A stretch of 52,329 nucleotides of DNA, taken from Chloromonas sp. AAM2 (taxonomy: Eukaryota; Chlorophyta; Chlorophyceae; Chlamydomonadales; Chlamydomonadaceae). The DNA lies in the NCBI GenBank assembly GCA_004335635.1, contig QAXH01004054.1:1-52329 (forward strand), written 5' to 3'. Under the pieces are notes generated by a model. The model ran no database searches and was not told where the DNA came from. It saw nothing but the letters and a program-made list of their open reading frames with translations. The position numbers and the translations under genes were made by a program. Positions 1 to 12,112 of the stretch are shown piece by piece; the stretch's first letter is position 1; each line of letters begins with the position of its first letter.

Positions 1-65
1 CATCTGGTGCTTCACTCACACACAGTGCACCACACATCTGGTGCTTCACTCACACACAGTGCACC
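1..65. repeat. 34-bp tandem duplication at left edge
   Basis: A 34-bp unit beginning catctggtgcttcactcac occurs almost twice in a row. It lies to the left of the last visible exon of the minus-strand paralogue, so it is probably intronic. Confidence 0.85.
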
Positions 66-1832
66 TTATAGCTCGTGCATATATGTCAGTGACTACCACT
101 AGCACTCATAAAGCAGCCCACCTTTCACATAAAGACCATGGCACTTGTTTTGCATAGAGGTCCTGGTGCGGTTAATCAGAGGACCAGATGTTTTCTTCAA
201 GCAATACTGCAAACATGCGCAAACAAAGCAGCATGTTATTGTTGCAAATCATCACAAGCCAGTGCTACATCTAAGGGTTACAGTGCAGCAGGGGGCCCAC
301 AGCCACTACGCCCACCGGCCGCAAACGCTAGCAAGCCATGCAAGGGATGAGACTCAATACCGTACTGACCTACCCTGGGCAACAGAAGAAACCGTTCAGG
401 GTAAAGGGAGAGCAGGAAGATCCATGTGAGTTATGGCACACGCAAACAGATGAACGGACATGCCCTCCACCCTACCTGGTATGAAATGAACGATGGCAAT
501 GAAGAAGGAACGCTCGCATCGTTGTTATTGTGGATGTTGAATGACAGGCAGGCCGTGTCATTGGAGCACTTGCGTGCCACGTTTGCCACGTCCAGTCTTT
601 GGTTGATGAAGGGCTTGCACTCGATGTCATCGCCTAGGGCGTCCATCCCTGGCAGAAACCTGTACCCCTCTGGGACAGGAGGGCAGCCTGCACGGCGAAT
701 AGAAGCAAGGAAAGCAGTTATGTATGATCATACGTATGTGCCTCTCCACGTGCCTGCACGCGTGTGAATACAACCAAATACACGTTGCAGGTCTAAGAGT
801 GCGAGTTCCTCGTAACTCGGTGAAAGCAAGAAGAAATACCTCTTTGACTGTGTCATGATTCGGAGTATTGATGTGATGTGCACGGTATCCCTATCCACCA
901 TCTGATCAAACGGAGGTCAGTTACTTGATCAAGGCACAGTCTGCATTTGATGAGCCACTGGCCTATCTGAGCGAACAATCTTTCACGTGATACCTGGGCC
1001 CCACTGAACGACTCGCCCTTTATGAAGCCGTCACCACCTACAGATCAGCAGCATGGCACACAAACAATGAGGGTAGTGAGCGAGTTGCATGTCACGTGCA
1101 CCCCAGCCCTGCGGTGTATCATTGTTGCCAAAATATGAAGAGCATGACAATTTCCCACTGTGTTTCTACCCTTGTTCTGTGAAAAATTCGTGTCATGCAT
1201 GCTAGCATTGACATGTGCGTCTGCACGTGAGGCAGACTATAGAGCCTGACTCTTACCTGTCAACCCCCGTCGGACATGGGAGTTGATGGGAACCAGGCGA
1301 TCGGAGCCAGAGAATTTGAAGGCAGGGTTCATACCGATTGCGTGGATTGTACCTGCAGTGCAAAGGAAGGTACTGACTGTGGGCCAGGAACGAACGCCGC
1401 TGGACACGATTGGCCCTGCCCTGCACGACTTGCTGTGATCACTTCAGCACGTCCTTGCTTGTACGTGCACCAGGAGTGCGTGCTTTCACTCACGGCTTGG
1501 TACTTGTTGTGATCGCACCTGTAGTTACACTCAGCAAAACGACCACCAAAAGACTGTGAAAGGCGCGCGTTCGATTGTGCCGACCTGCGGGCAATTGAAG
1601 CATCGGGTTTGGAATGGGTTGCACACATGTCCGGCGGACGGGGTTTGTCAGCACGCCGATTCTCCTGTGCGCCGCACGCAGTGTGGTTGTAGTGCGAGCC
1701 TCTGGCACAAACCACAACAACAGGTCTTTAATTTGAAAACAGACGTGCACGCTGCACTTAGGCTACATGTGCTCAAGATCGCTCACCGCAGCGATCGCGA
1801 CATCTTTCTTTGCCATTGCAACAGTTTTGCAT
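1..1832 (-). CDS. secreted PAN-like module protein, EXORDIUM-family paralogue (3' part outside window)
   Basis: Partial gene, reading right to left. Exons seen: 1787-1832, 1519-1584, 1257-1352, 476-687 and 122-206; the rest lies left of base 1. It matches the complete gene at 4069-11299 exon by exon. Exon 1 has the same length (46 nt) and encodes MQNCCNGKERCRDRC. Exon 2 (66 nt in both) carries the hydrophobic stretch AFHSLLVVVLLSVTTG. Exon 3 encodes the shared TIHAIGMNP and VPINSHVRRGL. The 212-nt exon is a PAN-like module starting GCPPVPEGYRFLPGMD with paired cysteines. The 85-nt exon has the YCL and CHGLYV signature. All junctions keep phase (1,1,1,0,1). The C-terminal EXORDIUM domain is inferred from the paralogue only and is not visible. 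The module-A exon is 36 nt longer than its counterpart because its donor is displaced downstream. Expected to be secreted or cell-wall located. Confidence 0.75.
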
Positions 1833-4068
1833 TGCGCGAGTGGTCGAACCGCGGGATGCTCTGCAATTGGTGGAATCCGTGTGTCTCGTGTCGTCGAACG
1901 ATGGATCAAGTCTGATTTGCTGCTTTGCCATGATCATAGGCCTTTTGCCACATCCCGGACGATTCTGCCATGGCAAGGTCCGGAAAAACGTTTTATTGCC
2001 GTGCCAGCATGGCATGGCTGCTTTCCAGGCCTGGCATGTCATTCGTATGCAAGCACGCTGGCCCTGGCACGCATGTCAGCCACTATTTTGCAACGTTTGG
2101 TAAGACGTCCTGCCTGTCCTGTCGTCCTGCCTTGACAGACCTGCAAGGCATCGGTTTCCAAGCACTCAAAATGCAGCTCCCAGGTCCAGGCGTACGTGCG
2201 ACCGCCGTGCCAACATGCTCCTTCAGCCTTCTGCCACGTTGCTCGTGCATCGAGAGGCCTCCCTGACCTGCCTTGAAAAGTTGGTTCACGCCATTGCGTG
2301 GTCTGACCGGACTTGAATGTCCGCCGGAAGGAATGAAACTGAAATTATGCGGTCGTGATTATTCTCTTCCCGGAAGACAGTGCCGATGAGCACCAGACAA
2401 CAAGCGCCCACGGCCTGCCAGTGTTGGCTGCTCTCTGAAGCATCTCAGACCGCTGCTCCATCCTTTGTACATGGGTGCGGCCTTGCTTCCGTGCCAGTGC
2501 ATCTTCCAAAGCTTTCCAGATCTACCCGGCACTTGCACAGACAGAGGCCGCACGCATGCATCCCTGCATACACACATCAGCACGTGGCAGCCAGGATGAA
2601 TTCAATGAGCTACTGGCGGGTGCATGCCAGGGCAGTAATGGCTTAACCACCTATGACCTTTGGAAGGCAGAGACGCAGTCTACTTCAGCATCGACTGGCA
2701 CGCTTTACATGTGCCTTCTGAGCTCCCTTTGCCTCTTCCTTACCCTGAGCAAGAAGAACTAAGAAAGACAGGATCAGGCCGAAGCCAGAAAAGAACAAAA
2801 CAGAAAGGAAGGCAAGCGGTTAGATCACGGCGGTTCACAACTCGTTCTGTGTCCTTTGACAGCTACCCTGATGTAAGCATCCTTCAAAACGTTTGTTGGT
2901 TGCTTGTTTCCTGTGGTAAGCAGGTATTGCTGCTGCTGTCAATTTTACGTTGATGTTGTGTAGCAAACGGATTTCTCTTTGTTGCTTCCGATATATGCAG
3001 TCATCTCCAGTTATTCGTGCTGTACCTACCCACAACAGTTTTCACATGCCGATTTGACTGAGACCACACAAAGCAATCTAGGCTCAACGGTTGGTTGAGT
3101 TTACAGCTGGAGAGGAGCGCCTTCTGGCGTGGTGAAGTAGCACAGGGAGAACTGCCGCTTGCATTTGGTGCAGCGCTTAAATGGTACTCCCAAGAATTGT
3201 CCCAAACTTTTTTTCACAAGTACAATTGTACGTGCCTTGTGCACTGTGCGGGTTGCTGTCAACACACCGACCAACGAGTCGTGCCTGCTTCTGCTTGAGG
3301 ACGGTGTTGCCCTCACAGTTGAGCAGCTGAATCAGTAGCAGCCGGTGAGCACTGACTCTTGCAGAGCAAACCTCAGCCATGAGCACTACTTCATACTCTC
3401 AGTGGGAACCTCAGTGGGAACCAGTAGCACGCACAACTGACCAGGAAAGCAATCAGGGACACCTGCACGTGCCACCTCTATACTTGCAGAGTCTAGCCAG
3501 CAAAGTGGGTCCAACGACGTGCAGGATACGCAATAAATTGACTGAAGTTTATATGACAATCCAGCATGGTTCAGATGCAAACTGTTCAAAAAGCAGTGTC
3601 GCTCTGCGATCCGCCACGAGATTGGCAAGAAAGTGTTACCCGTTGAAAATGGCACGCTGTTCAATTCAAACCGCCCCAGAGTTCATGACCAGTGACTTTA
3701 TGACTCTTTTTAAATCATGCTGTTGGTAGATGCTGCGTTGCGTACGTTTATTTGCTGAAAGCCGATGGCACGCTGCCAGTGCTGTCGCTGCAAGCACAGT
3801 GTAGCATATGTATAAAAAATGCAGTGATGCGCAGCTGTTCAAATGGCTATGCGCGCATTGTATTGCATCTGCGTGATCTATTATATCCATGATATTCGGT
3901 TGTATGGCATTTGTGCCCCGGTTCTGACCATCTCAACGCAAGGCATTGAACCATAAGAATGGATTATTCTGCACGCCCTGCGTCCAGTTCTTCATTTGAA
4001 AAGAGCACGGGATGCGTACGAAGTAAGTGCACAAACAATAGCTGCATGCACGTTGAGGGTGCAGCAAT
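1833..4068. other. intergenic: no gene supported
   Basis: About 2.2 kb between the start of the left paralogue and the stop of the complete EXORDIUM-type gene. It must hold the 5' flank of the former and the 3' UTR of the latter. Short open frames occur on both strands (the longest, plus strand 3379-3729, 116 codons) but none shows a family signature, splice-consistent extension or similarity to the paralogue exons. Confidence 0.5.
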
Positions 4069-7000
4069 CTATGTGGCAGCAGAAGAGAGCTTGGGTGGCT
4101 GGTAGAGCATCGTGGCGTTTGCTTTGTTTACGCCATAAGCACAACCCCGTTGTCTGGTACCATTGGTGCCCGGCAGCAGACTGGGATCCCAGTTGAGCTG
4201 TATCAGGTATGGGTGACCGCTCAGGACAGCATTGTAAAAGACCTTTCTGCCGTCAGGGTACGTGTAGCCGTTTGGAGTGCCGAAGTTCCATGCACAGAGG
4301 TCTGCGTTTTCGTCCTCAATTGTTAGCCCAGCCCATGCGTTTATGAACGGGTCGGTTACAACCTGCAAGTAACGGCAACATGAGACGCCACCATCGTGAA
4401 TAGAAACATGCAACCAAATACGCAGACAACTGTGTGCAGACTCGCCTGACGTATTGCATTCACGCTGTGTGCATGTGCTGTGCTCATGTTGCATTCCATT
4501 TCAGCCTTGTCCATGTTCACAGGGGCGCATCTGCATTCCCACCTGCAGTTCCCCTTCTCAACTACCCAAAGTTACGAAGATACACCTTCATTTAAGATTT
4601 TTCTGCCAAGACCGGTTATTGCGCGGTTCGTGAAACCATACAACCAAAATTAAGACAAAACGCAATGTTAAAAACGTATGCACGTGTGTCAGAGCAGGCA
4701 ATCAACAGCAGCGTACCTCAGTCAGCTCGTGGGCGAAGATAGACAGCATTCCATCCAGCTTGGCGCTGCCCGATGGAGACGTTTTGGCGCTGTAGCCTGG
4801 AGCCACCAGACCGCTGGTAACGTCGCAAACGTCCTGAGCAGTGCATCCGCCCTCTTGCATGAAGGCGTATTTCATGTTGCTGTACTCATCTTGGACTGTC
4901 ACTGACCTTGCCGTGTGCCAGCCACACGTGTTGCCGTCCCTGCAAGTGTACACATTACCACGTTTCAGCCAGACAACTCAAAGCCCTCGTAACCAGTCAC
5001 TTCAGGGACTCGCTGATCTCAGCGTAGCCGTGACGTTTCACAATGAGCCCACCCGCATGGAAAGCGAGACAGGTTCGGGGCGCCTTGATTTGTTAAAAGT
5101 CTTGTAGTAGTGTAGTAAAAGTTTGGTATAAAATTGTTTGAGAAATGCCGTGTTTGTAAAAAACAAAAGTTTGCCAGTTCTGGGACAATTGTTGGGAATA
5201 GCGCCAGGCACCAGTGTTGGTGATGTGTGTTGTAGTTGTAAAGCTTGATTGGGTGTACTGTGATGTGTGCAGATGTCTCACACGGGCTGTGGCCAGACGG
5301 GCTGTAAGCACCCAGTATCACAAGCACCCCGGTAGTGAACATGAAACACCTAGATACGAAGTTCAGAACGCCCACGGTGCGTGCAACTTACTCGCAGTTC
5401 GTCTGCTTGATGAAGCCGCGTTTGGCGATCACAATGTAGATGCTGTTGGCGCTGCTCTTGTCATCCCAGGGCACGAGCTTACGCTTGATGCTGCTGATCA
5501 CCACCTTAGCCACATCCTCGACAGTATCGTTGCCTGCCAAACCCATGCCGGCTGTTGAGTTGAGGTACACCGCTGCGCCAAGCTTGATCTTGGCGTTTGC
5601 ATACGTGCGCTTGTTGAAGACAGGCGAGTCCATGTAGTACCTGTGAAAACATAACATCATGTTTATGTCAGGTACCAATCAGGATACTACAGGAACTCAG
5701 CACTAGGTATGCAGGTACCATTCAGCATATTTCCTTCTGTTGGTCAGCCTTGTCCAGCCAGCCTCGTTGCTTGCATGGTTTCACTTGCATGTGGTTCGTC
5801 ACTGTATTTCGTCCGTCTGTCTGCCTGTCTGCCTGCAAAGACCTACACCACAATGACACACCCTGTGGGCGACGTACCGTGTGTTGATGCGCCACCAATC
5901 GCTGTCTTCAAGGCGCTCAGTAAAAGTGTTGAGGGCTGTAGGCACCTCGTCGCCGACTTTGTAGCCTCCCACGTAGATGATGTGCACTTGGACGGTGTCT
6001 GCCATGATTCGACCTCCGTAGTACCTCACCCATGGCTCAGAAGGTGGTGGGGGGCCTGCGAACAACAAGCAAGGGTTTTCAAGAAGCATGGCTACGCTGT
6101 TGTACCCACTACTGCAGCTGACAGGTCGTCAGATACCATGGCCACACAGCAGTTCAAATCAGGGGTCTTCCACCCGACCGGGATTCCAAGTTGGCGACTT
6201 TTGGGCCCAATTACAGTGGCGGTTAGTTGGGAATGCCGACTGGCTGGGCTCGCGAATACACCTTGAACAGTGTACCGCAATGAGACCTAGGTGCCGTTGC
6301 ATTCGCCCTCTCTATAACAAGAATCCAGAAGCAAAAGAAAGCAAGACAAAAGACACAGATGAGTTGTGCACATAGTATGTGCCTCACCAAGGCCGGGGGT
6401 TTGCGCTGCAGACACAAGGCTGAGGGCGCAGTGCCCCACACGCAGGGGGGTTAGCTGGCCACTGACCAGGTGGTCAGCCAGGCCTCGGGCATGCCTAAAC
6501 ATTTTCAGTCTGACTCAGATCACGGGCGCTACTCGGATCACCGGCATCTCGGATCACTTTCCGTTCCGCTTCCAAACAATCCTTGTCAGCTAGATGCATG
6601 TTAAACGAAGAGGGAACAGAATGGCATGGCAAATCTTCCTGTGTACACACGCCTTGCTACCCTACAAACCACAGTCGCATGTTTAGCGTTGTCTTGCACC
6701 AGCCCGCCTCCCAGCGCCTTCACTGGGGCGTGCTGCAGCTGCTCGTGAGCTGGCATCAACAGATAAAGCAATGGTGCAAGCTGGCATCATGGAAGTGCCG
6801 GTGCTCTTTCGTTACTCTTTCACTCGCATGCCACAGCCTTGAAAGCATCGATGCCTACACAGCACACCCTGTAGTACTGTCAAAGCTACATCTGCAGCGA
6901 AGAAAGGAAGAAAGAAAGAAAGAAAGAAAGAAGACCTCAATCGGCGCAAGTAATGTGCCCCCATGTAACATGATGCGAATAACTAACTTCCCCCATTGTA

Positions 7001-10000
7001 ACATTGATGGGAACAGCAGCGAATCAGCAGGCGAAACGGCTACCACAGCCCTCAGTCGTGACACCCACATTGACCCTGGCATTCCTCATTACAGCGGCGT
7101 TTCCAGGCAGAGACGAGTATGCGATCGGTTTTGAAATGTGCCATTAGCCCTTCCCAGGGCAATTCGGTTGTGCATCAGTCTCAATTAACAGGATTAATTG
7201 GTATGCGCACCTGGCACGTAGGCACCGTAGCAGCCGTCCGGGGTAAGCCAGTCGCTTAAGTCGTACAATGGTCCAGCAGTAGGGTTTAGGCAGTACTGCA
7301 GCCACAACCATGATTATGGAATAGCGTTTGTTTGTAGGGTCGCAAGCATTGGTTGTAGCATGGCTGCGCAGCATTATGCACATGTTCTCTTTTCGTGCTC
7401 AAGGTAAATCAGGGTGGTGACATCCCCCCTATGCTGTGAACATGTGACACATGGTGTTTTATCGCCTTACCGCAGGACCGGTGTTATCGCCGCCCTTCCA
7501 CGTGCTGAACGATTCGCATGTCTTGTTGGCCTTGCAGAGTAGCGCCACGTCCACTGCTGTCTGGTTGCCCTCGATGTACAGGCACTGGCGGGAGTTTGCA
7601 GCGGAAAACACGTCCATGTTCTTGTAAAACGTGTAGCCAGGCGCCGATGGGCAATCTGCAGAGGGTATGTGGGTATTAATTCAGAACTTAGCGCTGGACC
7701 AGCTGCTCGATTGGCTTCGTGTAAGGCTTGCTGTTGCGATGTGAGAGAATGCTGCGGCTTTACAGAGTCGACTGACCTTCAAGAATCGGTGTTCTCTGTT
7801 CACAATATGCGTATTCAGGCATGCAATGCACGAAAGAACACGCCCGCAGCTGGGATCGACGTCACACCAGGGGTCCCACAAATGGAACCTTGCTCCCGTT
7901 ACCATAGTCTCACTTGGTATCCGTAAAAGTTGGGATCTGTTACCTTCTTTTTTGGTTTCTCAGGCTGGCAGTTTGCTCGTAAGCTGGCAACAGCTTGGAT
8001 GTACAAATAGACGACTCTTTTCGAGCTGGACTTAAGTCCAGTTGAAGTGCGGTAGGCTTGCAAACGTAGGAGTGCTTTGTAATCGTTAATCGTTAAGCAA
8101 GGTCGACAAGGTCGTAAACGTCATCAAATCTCCAACGTGCAGTATGCAACTGCAACCTTCTTTACAAATGGTTGTTACGGACTCCAAGTCAGACTTCGGT
8201 ATTGTCAGAAGCGAAAAGGAGGGCTGTCAGGACTGTGGCGACAAGAGGGCGCAAAACGCCAAGCGCACAAGCTGCAAGCTTTGTTGCAATACAACAAGCA
8301 CAACACAACACGTCGGTTTTTTTTTCATAAGAAGACACAGAATGGAATGTGGTGCACGGCAGCCAGGCATACCTGCGATGTAGCTTCCGTAGCATGCTCC
8401 ATCCATGTATGCGGCGGTGTTGTTGGTGTATGGCCGTGCAGAGTTAGAGAAGCAGTACTGCAAGCAAGGGGCATGCGGGAATTGCTGGAGCACAAGCGCT
8501 GTGTGTTTATGTATCACAGGATTGTGGTTCAGCGGTTGTGCAGCAGTACTAGAGTGTGCTGGTGCACACACTCCAATGCGTAACTGTCTAGTGACATACC
8601 GTATGAGCACACCTGCTTGAGCCAAGAGTTATATTATGTAAGGACGACCAACTTGAAACAAGACAGGGTGAGTTATTGACTAAGTGTAGTTTCCAGTTTT
8701 ATACACGCTGACACAGCATGGTTACACAAGACGAACATAATCCAATCAGTACTTAGTTTGAAGCCTGTAAAGAGGTGCCGGAACTGTGGACTGACGAACA
8801 GAATAAGTGGGGCACCGCGTTGAATGACGCGTAAACAGATGAAGAACAGAAAAGAAAAGAAAGTAGACAAATAAAACTCGGCTAGAACGGCTAAACAAGG
8901 GGCCATGTCCTTGGAAACTCAAACCGTTCAAACCTGCTAGACTGCTTCCTATCCATTGTCAAGCATACTTTGTTGCAAAGCCCACCAGCTTGCTCAGCCT
9001 GATCATGCCCTCAGGCACTGTGTAGCATACCACTCACAGCAAAACAAAGATGTTTGGAGGGTTGTCAATCAGCGACAACGTGAAAGTAAAACCTGATTAA
9101 GAGAGACTCCATAGCAAAGAGAGGCACACTGGCGTGTTCCTTGGCAGTTCCAACTGCTTCCTATCCTTTGCCATGTATGCTTAGTGGGGCATAGATGCAT
9201 CTATGACAGCACACCACTCACAGCATCTGAGTTGTTGTTGAGCTTCCAGATGTTGAACGAACGGCATGTTCTGTTAGCCAAGCAGTCTGAAGCGAGATCA
9301 TCCACAGTCTGGTTGCCAAAATAGTAACAGTCGCTTGAATTGTAGACAATGTCCTGCCGTGGTAAGAACTTGTAGCCCTTGGGCACTGGTGGGCAACCTG
9401 TGGTCACACAAACGGACCATCTTCACAAAGATGGCTTAACTTGGCACGCTTGGACACTTTCCATGGCCCGTTTCCATGACCAGAACGCTATGCACGCGCT
9501 TTCTGTGTTCTGTTTCTCTGGATTTCCTACCTTTCATAGTCAGTTGCTTACCTTTCTGGCTTGTTCCTTCCTGCCTTCGGGCCTGCTTCTGCCTGTCTTT
9601 GTGCCTATCTTCTGCTTTCTTGCTTACGGTAGGTCAGGGGCGGAACACACACCGTCCCGTGTCCTGTGACACCTTCCCTGATGTAACAAATCAAGCAATC
9701 CAAAGACGTGGTATGGCAAACGCAACACTGCTCGTGCTAGTTCTAGCATGGCTTGCTAGCATCTGCACTTGGTAGCCTCTGATGTGATACCTTTCTTAGT
9801 AACGTTTCGTAACGTTACTTGATGCTTGTGTAACAGGACAGGCGTGCTAAGCATGCCAGGCCGCTCGCATGGGCATCTGACATGAAATTCAATTCAGTGT
9901 TGGTATTGGAAAATCCCTTTCTAGTTCTCTTTGGGCCCTGTCATCAGAGCCAGGCTTCCTTTCCTGGTCTTCGGGTAACCCTAACCCTTCCTTTCCTGGT

Positions 10001-11299
10001 TCGTTTGGGTTCAGTGCTAATCCGGACGGGTGGCTATAGCATTTCTTGCCAGCATCTTTTGCTTGTTTCACGTGGCACCATGTACATAAGTCTGCATGCC
10101 TGTATGCAACTGAGCGAGTCTTATGCACATGGTAGAGTCCATCCTAACAACCGCTTTTGTACATAGATATCTGGATACTTTTCATGGCCTAACTGAATAA
10201 CCCACCTTTTGCGGCACCACCTTTTGCGCTGACGTCATTGACTACGCATCAGCACCATGGCACACAGCAAATGCAAGCAGTGAGAGTCACGTGCACCTTG
10301 GGCATGCGGTGGGCAAGCCCTGTAGGTTTCGTGTGGTTCTACCATTAGTTTGAGTTCGTGTTGCACTCGGCAGCATTGCTGTATTGCTGCCCGTAAGGCA
10401 ACTGTGCCTCTTACCTGCCAAGCCCCGCCGAACATGGGAGTTGATGGGAACTCGTCTGTTTAGTCCAGAAGAGGCAACACTTGTTTTGAATTCAGGGTTC
10501 ATGCCGATTGCTTGAATTGTACCTGCAGCGCACAACACAAGACACTGATGGTGGGCTCAGCTAGTATGATAGGAGGGAACGTCAAGTCCACTTCATTGCT
10601 ACTCATACTTTCAACAAACAATCATTCATGCATACACACAAGTTTTGGGTTTAGCCTCTTTTGTGAGCCTGGTCTGTTTTTCCCGGCCTTAAATAGATGA
10701 GCATTGTTCTGGGAAGACTTTTCTTGGAATTCCCATCCGTTTTCCAGTTTGTGTTGCTCATACATACAGAACGCACCAGCACCAGTTGTGCCGCACCTGT
10801 CGTTACACTCAGCAAAACGACCACCAAGAGACTGTGAAAGGCATGCGCTGCCCTGTGCAGACCTGCAAAACAGGCAAATGCAGCACAGGAAAGGCTCTGG
10901 TATTTTGTCGCCGAGATGTCCGGGAAACAGGGTTGGCGAGACACGCAGTTTGCGGTGAGCGTTCCACGTTACGCGCCGATCAACTGACAGAAGCCAAGCC
11001 GACTGTTAGCTTTGGCACGCATGAACAACACTTCTTGAATGTTTTCACTAGAAGTTGAAACGCTTCAGGTTTGCTGCACTTGTCCTGTTGTGAGCAGGTA
11101 GGCAGGCACGAGTGCTGTTGCAGGCAGGTAAGAGTGCTGTTGTAAAAAGGTAAGAGTGCTGTTGTCAGTGCTGTCAGCGAATGGCAGGGACCGCATCCAC
11201 AACAATTTGCAGGTTGGAAGCTGCGGTTTGCGAAGATGCTTGGCTACTCTCACCACAGCGATCGCGACATTTTCCCCCATCATTGCAACAGGCTTGCAT
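4069..11299 (-). CDS. secreted two-module PAN-like + EXORDIUM/PHI-1 domain protein
   Basis: Eleven exons on the minus strand: 11254-11299, 10797-10862, 10415-10522, 9222-9397, 8373-8457, 7471-7655, 7211-7295, 5878-6055, 5392-5640, 4717-4939 and 4069-4362. Together they give 564 residues with every junction in phase. Residues 1-37 are a Cys/Arg-rich start (MQACCNDGGKCRDRC) then the hydrophobic stretch FHSLLVVVLLSV, a signal peptide or signal anchor. Residues 74-132 and 161-222 are PAN-like modules (CPPVPKGYKFLP..., then C..N.TC.SF). Each is followed by a 28-residue piece starting YC and containing GxCYGxY. Residues about 251-564 match the EXORDIUM/phosphate-induced protein 1 family: VHIIYVGGY, DWWRINTRYY, GWHT, FAHELTEVVTDPF and ADLCAWNFG. 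The start ATG is chosen because an in-frame stop lies just upstream and the paralogue has an ATG at the same place. Many N-glycosylation sequons (NQT, NRT, NNT, NKT, NST) support secretion. In plants EXORDIUM proteins are extracellular and tied to growth; the role in algae is unknown. Confidence 0.85.
5158..5187. repeat. dispersed A-rich/TTTGCCAGTTCTGGG motif, copy 1
   Basis: An A-rich run followed by gtttgccagttctggga. The same core occurs at 20027-20056 and 29796-29829 with unrelated flanks. This copy lies in an intron of the EXORDIUM-type gene. Confidence 0.6.
6902..6933. repeat. GAAA microsatellite
   Basis: Interrupted run of gaaa units in the intron between the second 85-nt exon and the first EXORDIUM-domain exon. 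Confidence 0.9.
7211..7655 (-). repeat. module unit 2 (exon A 185 nt + exon B 85 nt)
   Basis: Second copy of the exon pair in the EXORDIUM-type gene. Exon A (7471-7655) encodes DCPSAPGYTFYKNMDVFS and further cysteines; exon B (7211-7295) encodes YCLNPTAGPLYDL then DGCYGAYVPG. The pair is bounded by phase-1 introns on both sides, so it can be added or lost without disturbing frame. Confidence 0.8.
8373..9397 (-). repeat. module unit 1 (exon A 176 nt + exon B 85 nt)
   Basis: First copy of the exon pair. Exon A is 9222-9397 and encodes CPPVPKGYKFLPRQD with NQT and NRT sequons. Exon B is 8373-8457 and encodes YCFSNSARPYTNN then DGACYGSYIAG. Exon B is exactly 85 nt here, in unit 2 and in the left paralogue. 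Confidence 0.8.
11101..11166. repeat. 22-bp minisatellite, three units
   Basis: Three units of 22 bp sharing ggtaagagtgctgttgt. It lies in intron 1 of the EXORDIUM-type gene. Confidence 0.8.
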
Positions 11300-11514
11300 T
11301 GCACGAGTGTTGAGGCCGTGGACTGCTGTGGATTGCTAGCGCGGACTCCGTGAACCTGTTGTTCTTGCGGCTAGGTGATTTGATGGAACTGTGGCTGGAG
11401 CTGGCGAATGCCGGTCCAATGTGCTGACAAATGTTGCTAGGTCTCAAAAGAGGGTCCGGAGATTGAAAACCCCGTTTCGGAAACGCCTTGACGGCTCGCC
11501 GCGTGTAGGGGGCA

Positions 11515-12112
11515 AGGCTGAGGGTCCCTGATTCTTGAACTGCATGATGCTGATGTCTGGAACGCCTTTTATAGCCATTTGGTCATGTGCCAAATAACAA
11601 TTTCCAGTTGGAAACTGTTTTGGGTTTATGCCATAAACGGCGTTTCCAGACATCAATATATGTTTTATATCTGGGGTTTTGGTGAGGACTGTGTGCGGAC
11701 TGAATATCATCCTCATCATTTAACAGGTCCACCGCAGAAAGTTGTGAAAGATCGGCGCGTGTTGACACCATGTCCTGGGCAAATCACTTCATACTGACCA
11801 ATGTCTGGAACCAGACATCCAGAAATTCGGAACCCACAATTGGAATGCTATGATGCGAGAGCGGAATGATGCACAATATACATATATGTATTTACACCAG
11901 GGAAGCCGTCAGAGGACACGGACCGCCCTGGGCATTTCGCGCGTGCAACCATCAGCGTGCCCCAGAAATGATTCCAAAGCTGCCCTGAAAAGAGCATCTC
12001 TCTTGGGCAACGCTGGAATACTAGATCAAGCACACTTCGCCTTCTTGTACTTGCTCTCTGTCGTCTCAGTAGTGCTGAAACCACCCCGGCGACGGAGTGA
12101 AAATTGGAACTG
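11515..12112 (+). mobile_element. dispersed element, copy 1 (inverted relative to copy 2)
   Basis: Long, nearly identical match, inverted, to 18192-19097. Shared blocks include gtctggaacgccttttatag, tttaacaggtccaccgcag and, at the right end, cggcgacggagtgaaaattg. Both copies keep an open frame of about 62 codons on the opposite strand (11583-11771 here), containing WKRRLWHKPKTVSNW, but I recognise no domain. Compared with copy 2 this one lacks about 200 bp in the middle and about 70 bp near the left end. No clear terminal repeats or transposase were seen, so it is called a dispersed, probably non-autonomous element. Confidence 0.6.

Noticed and set aside
8137..8625. Overlapping ORFs of 132-148 codons on both strands
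   Set aside because: They overlie the 85-nt exon B of the EXORDIUM-type gene and its introns; only the 8373-8457 segment has paralogous support.
9974..9995. Telomere-like ccctaaccc run
   Set aside because: Only about two imperfect units inside an intron; far too short for an interstitial telomere.
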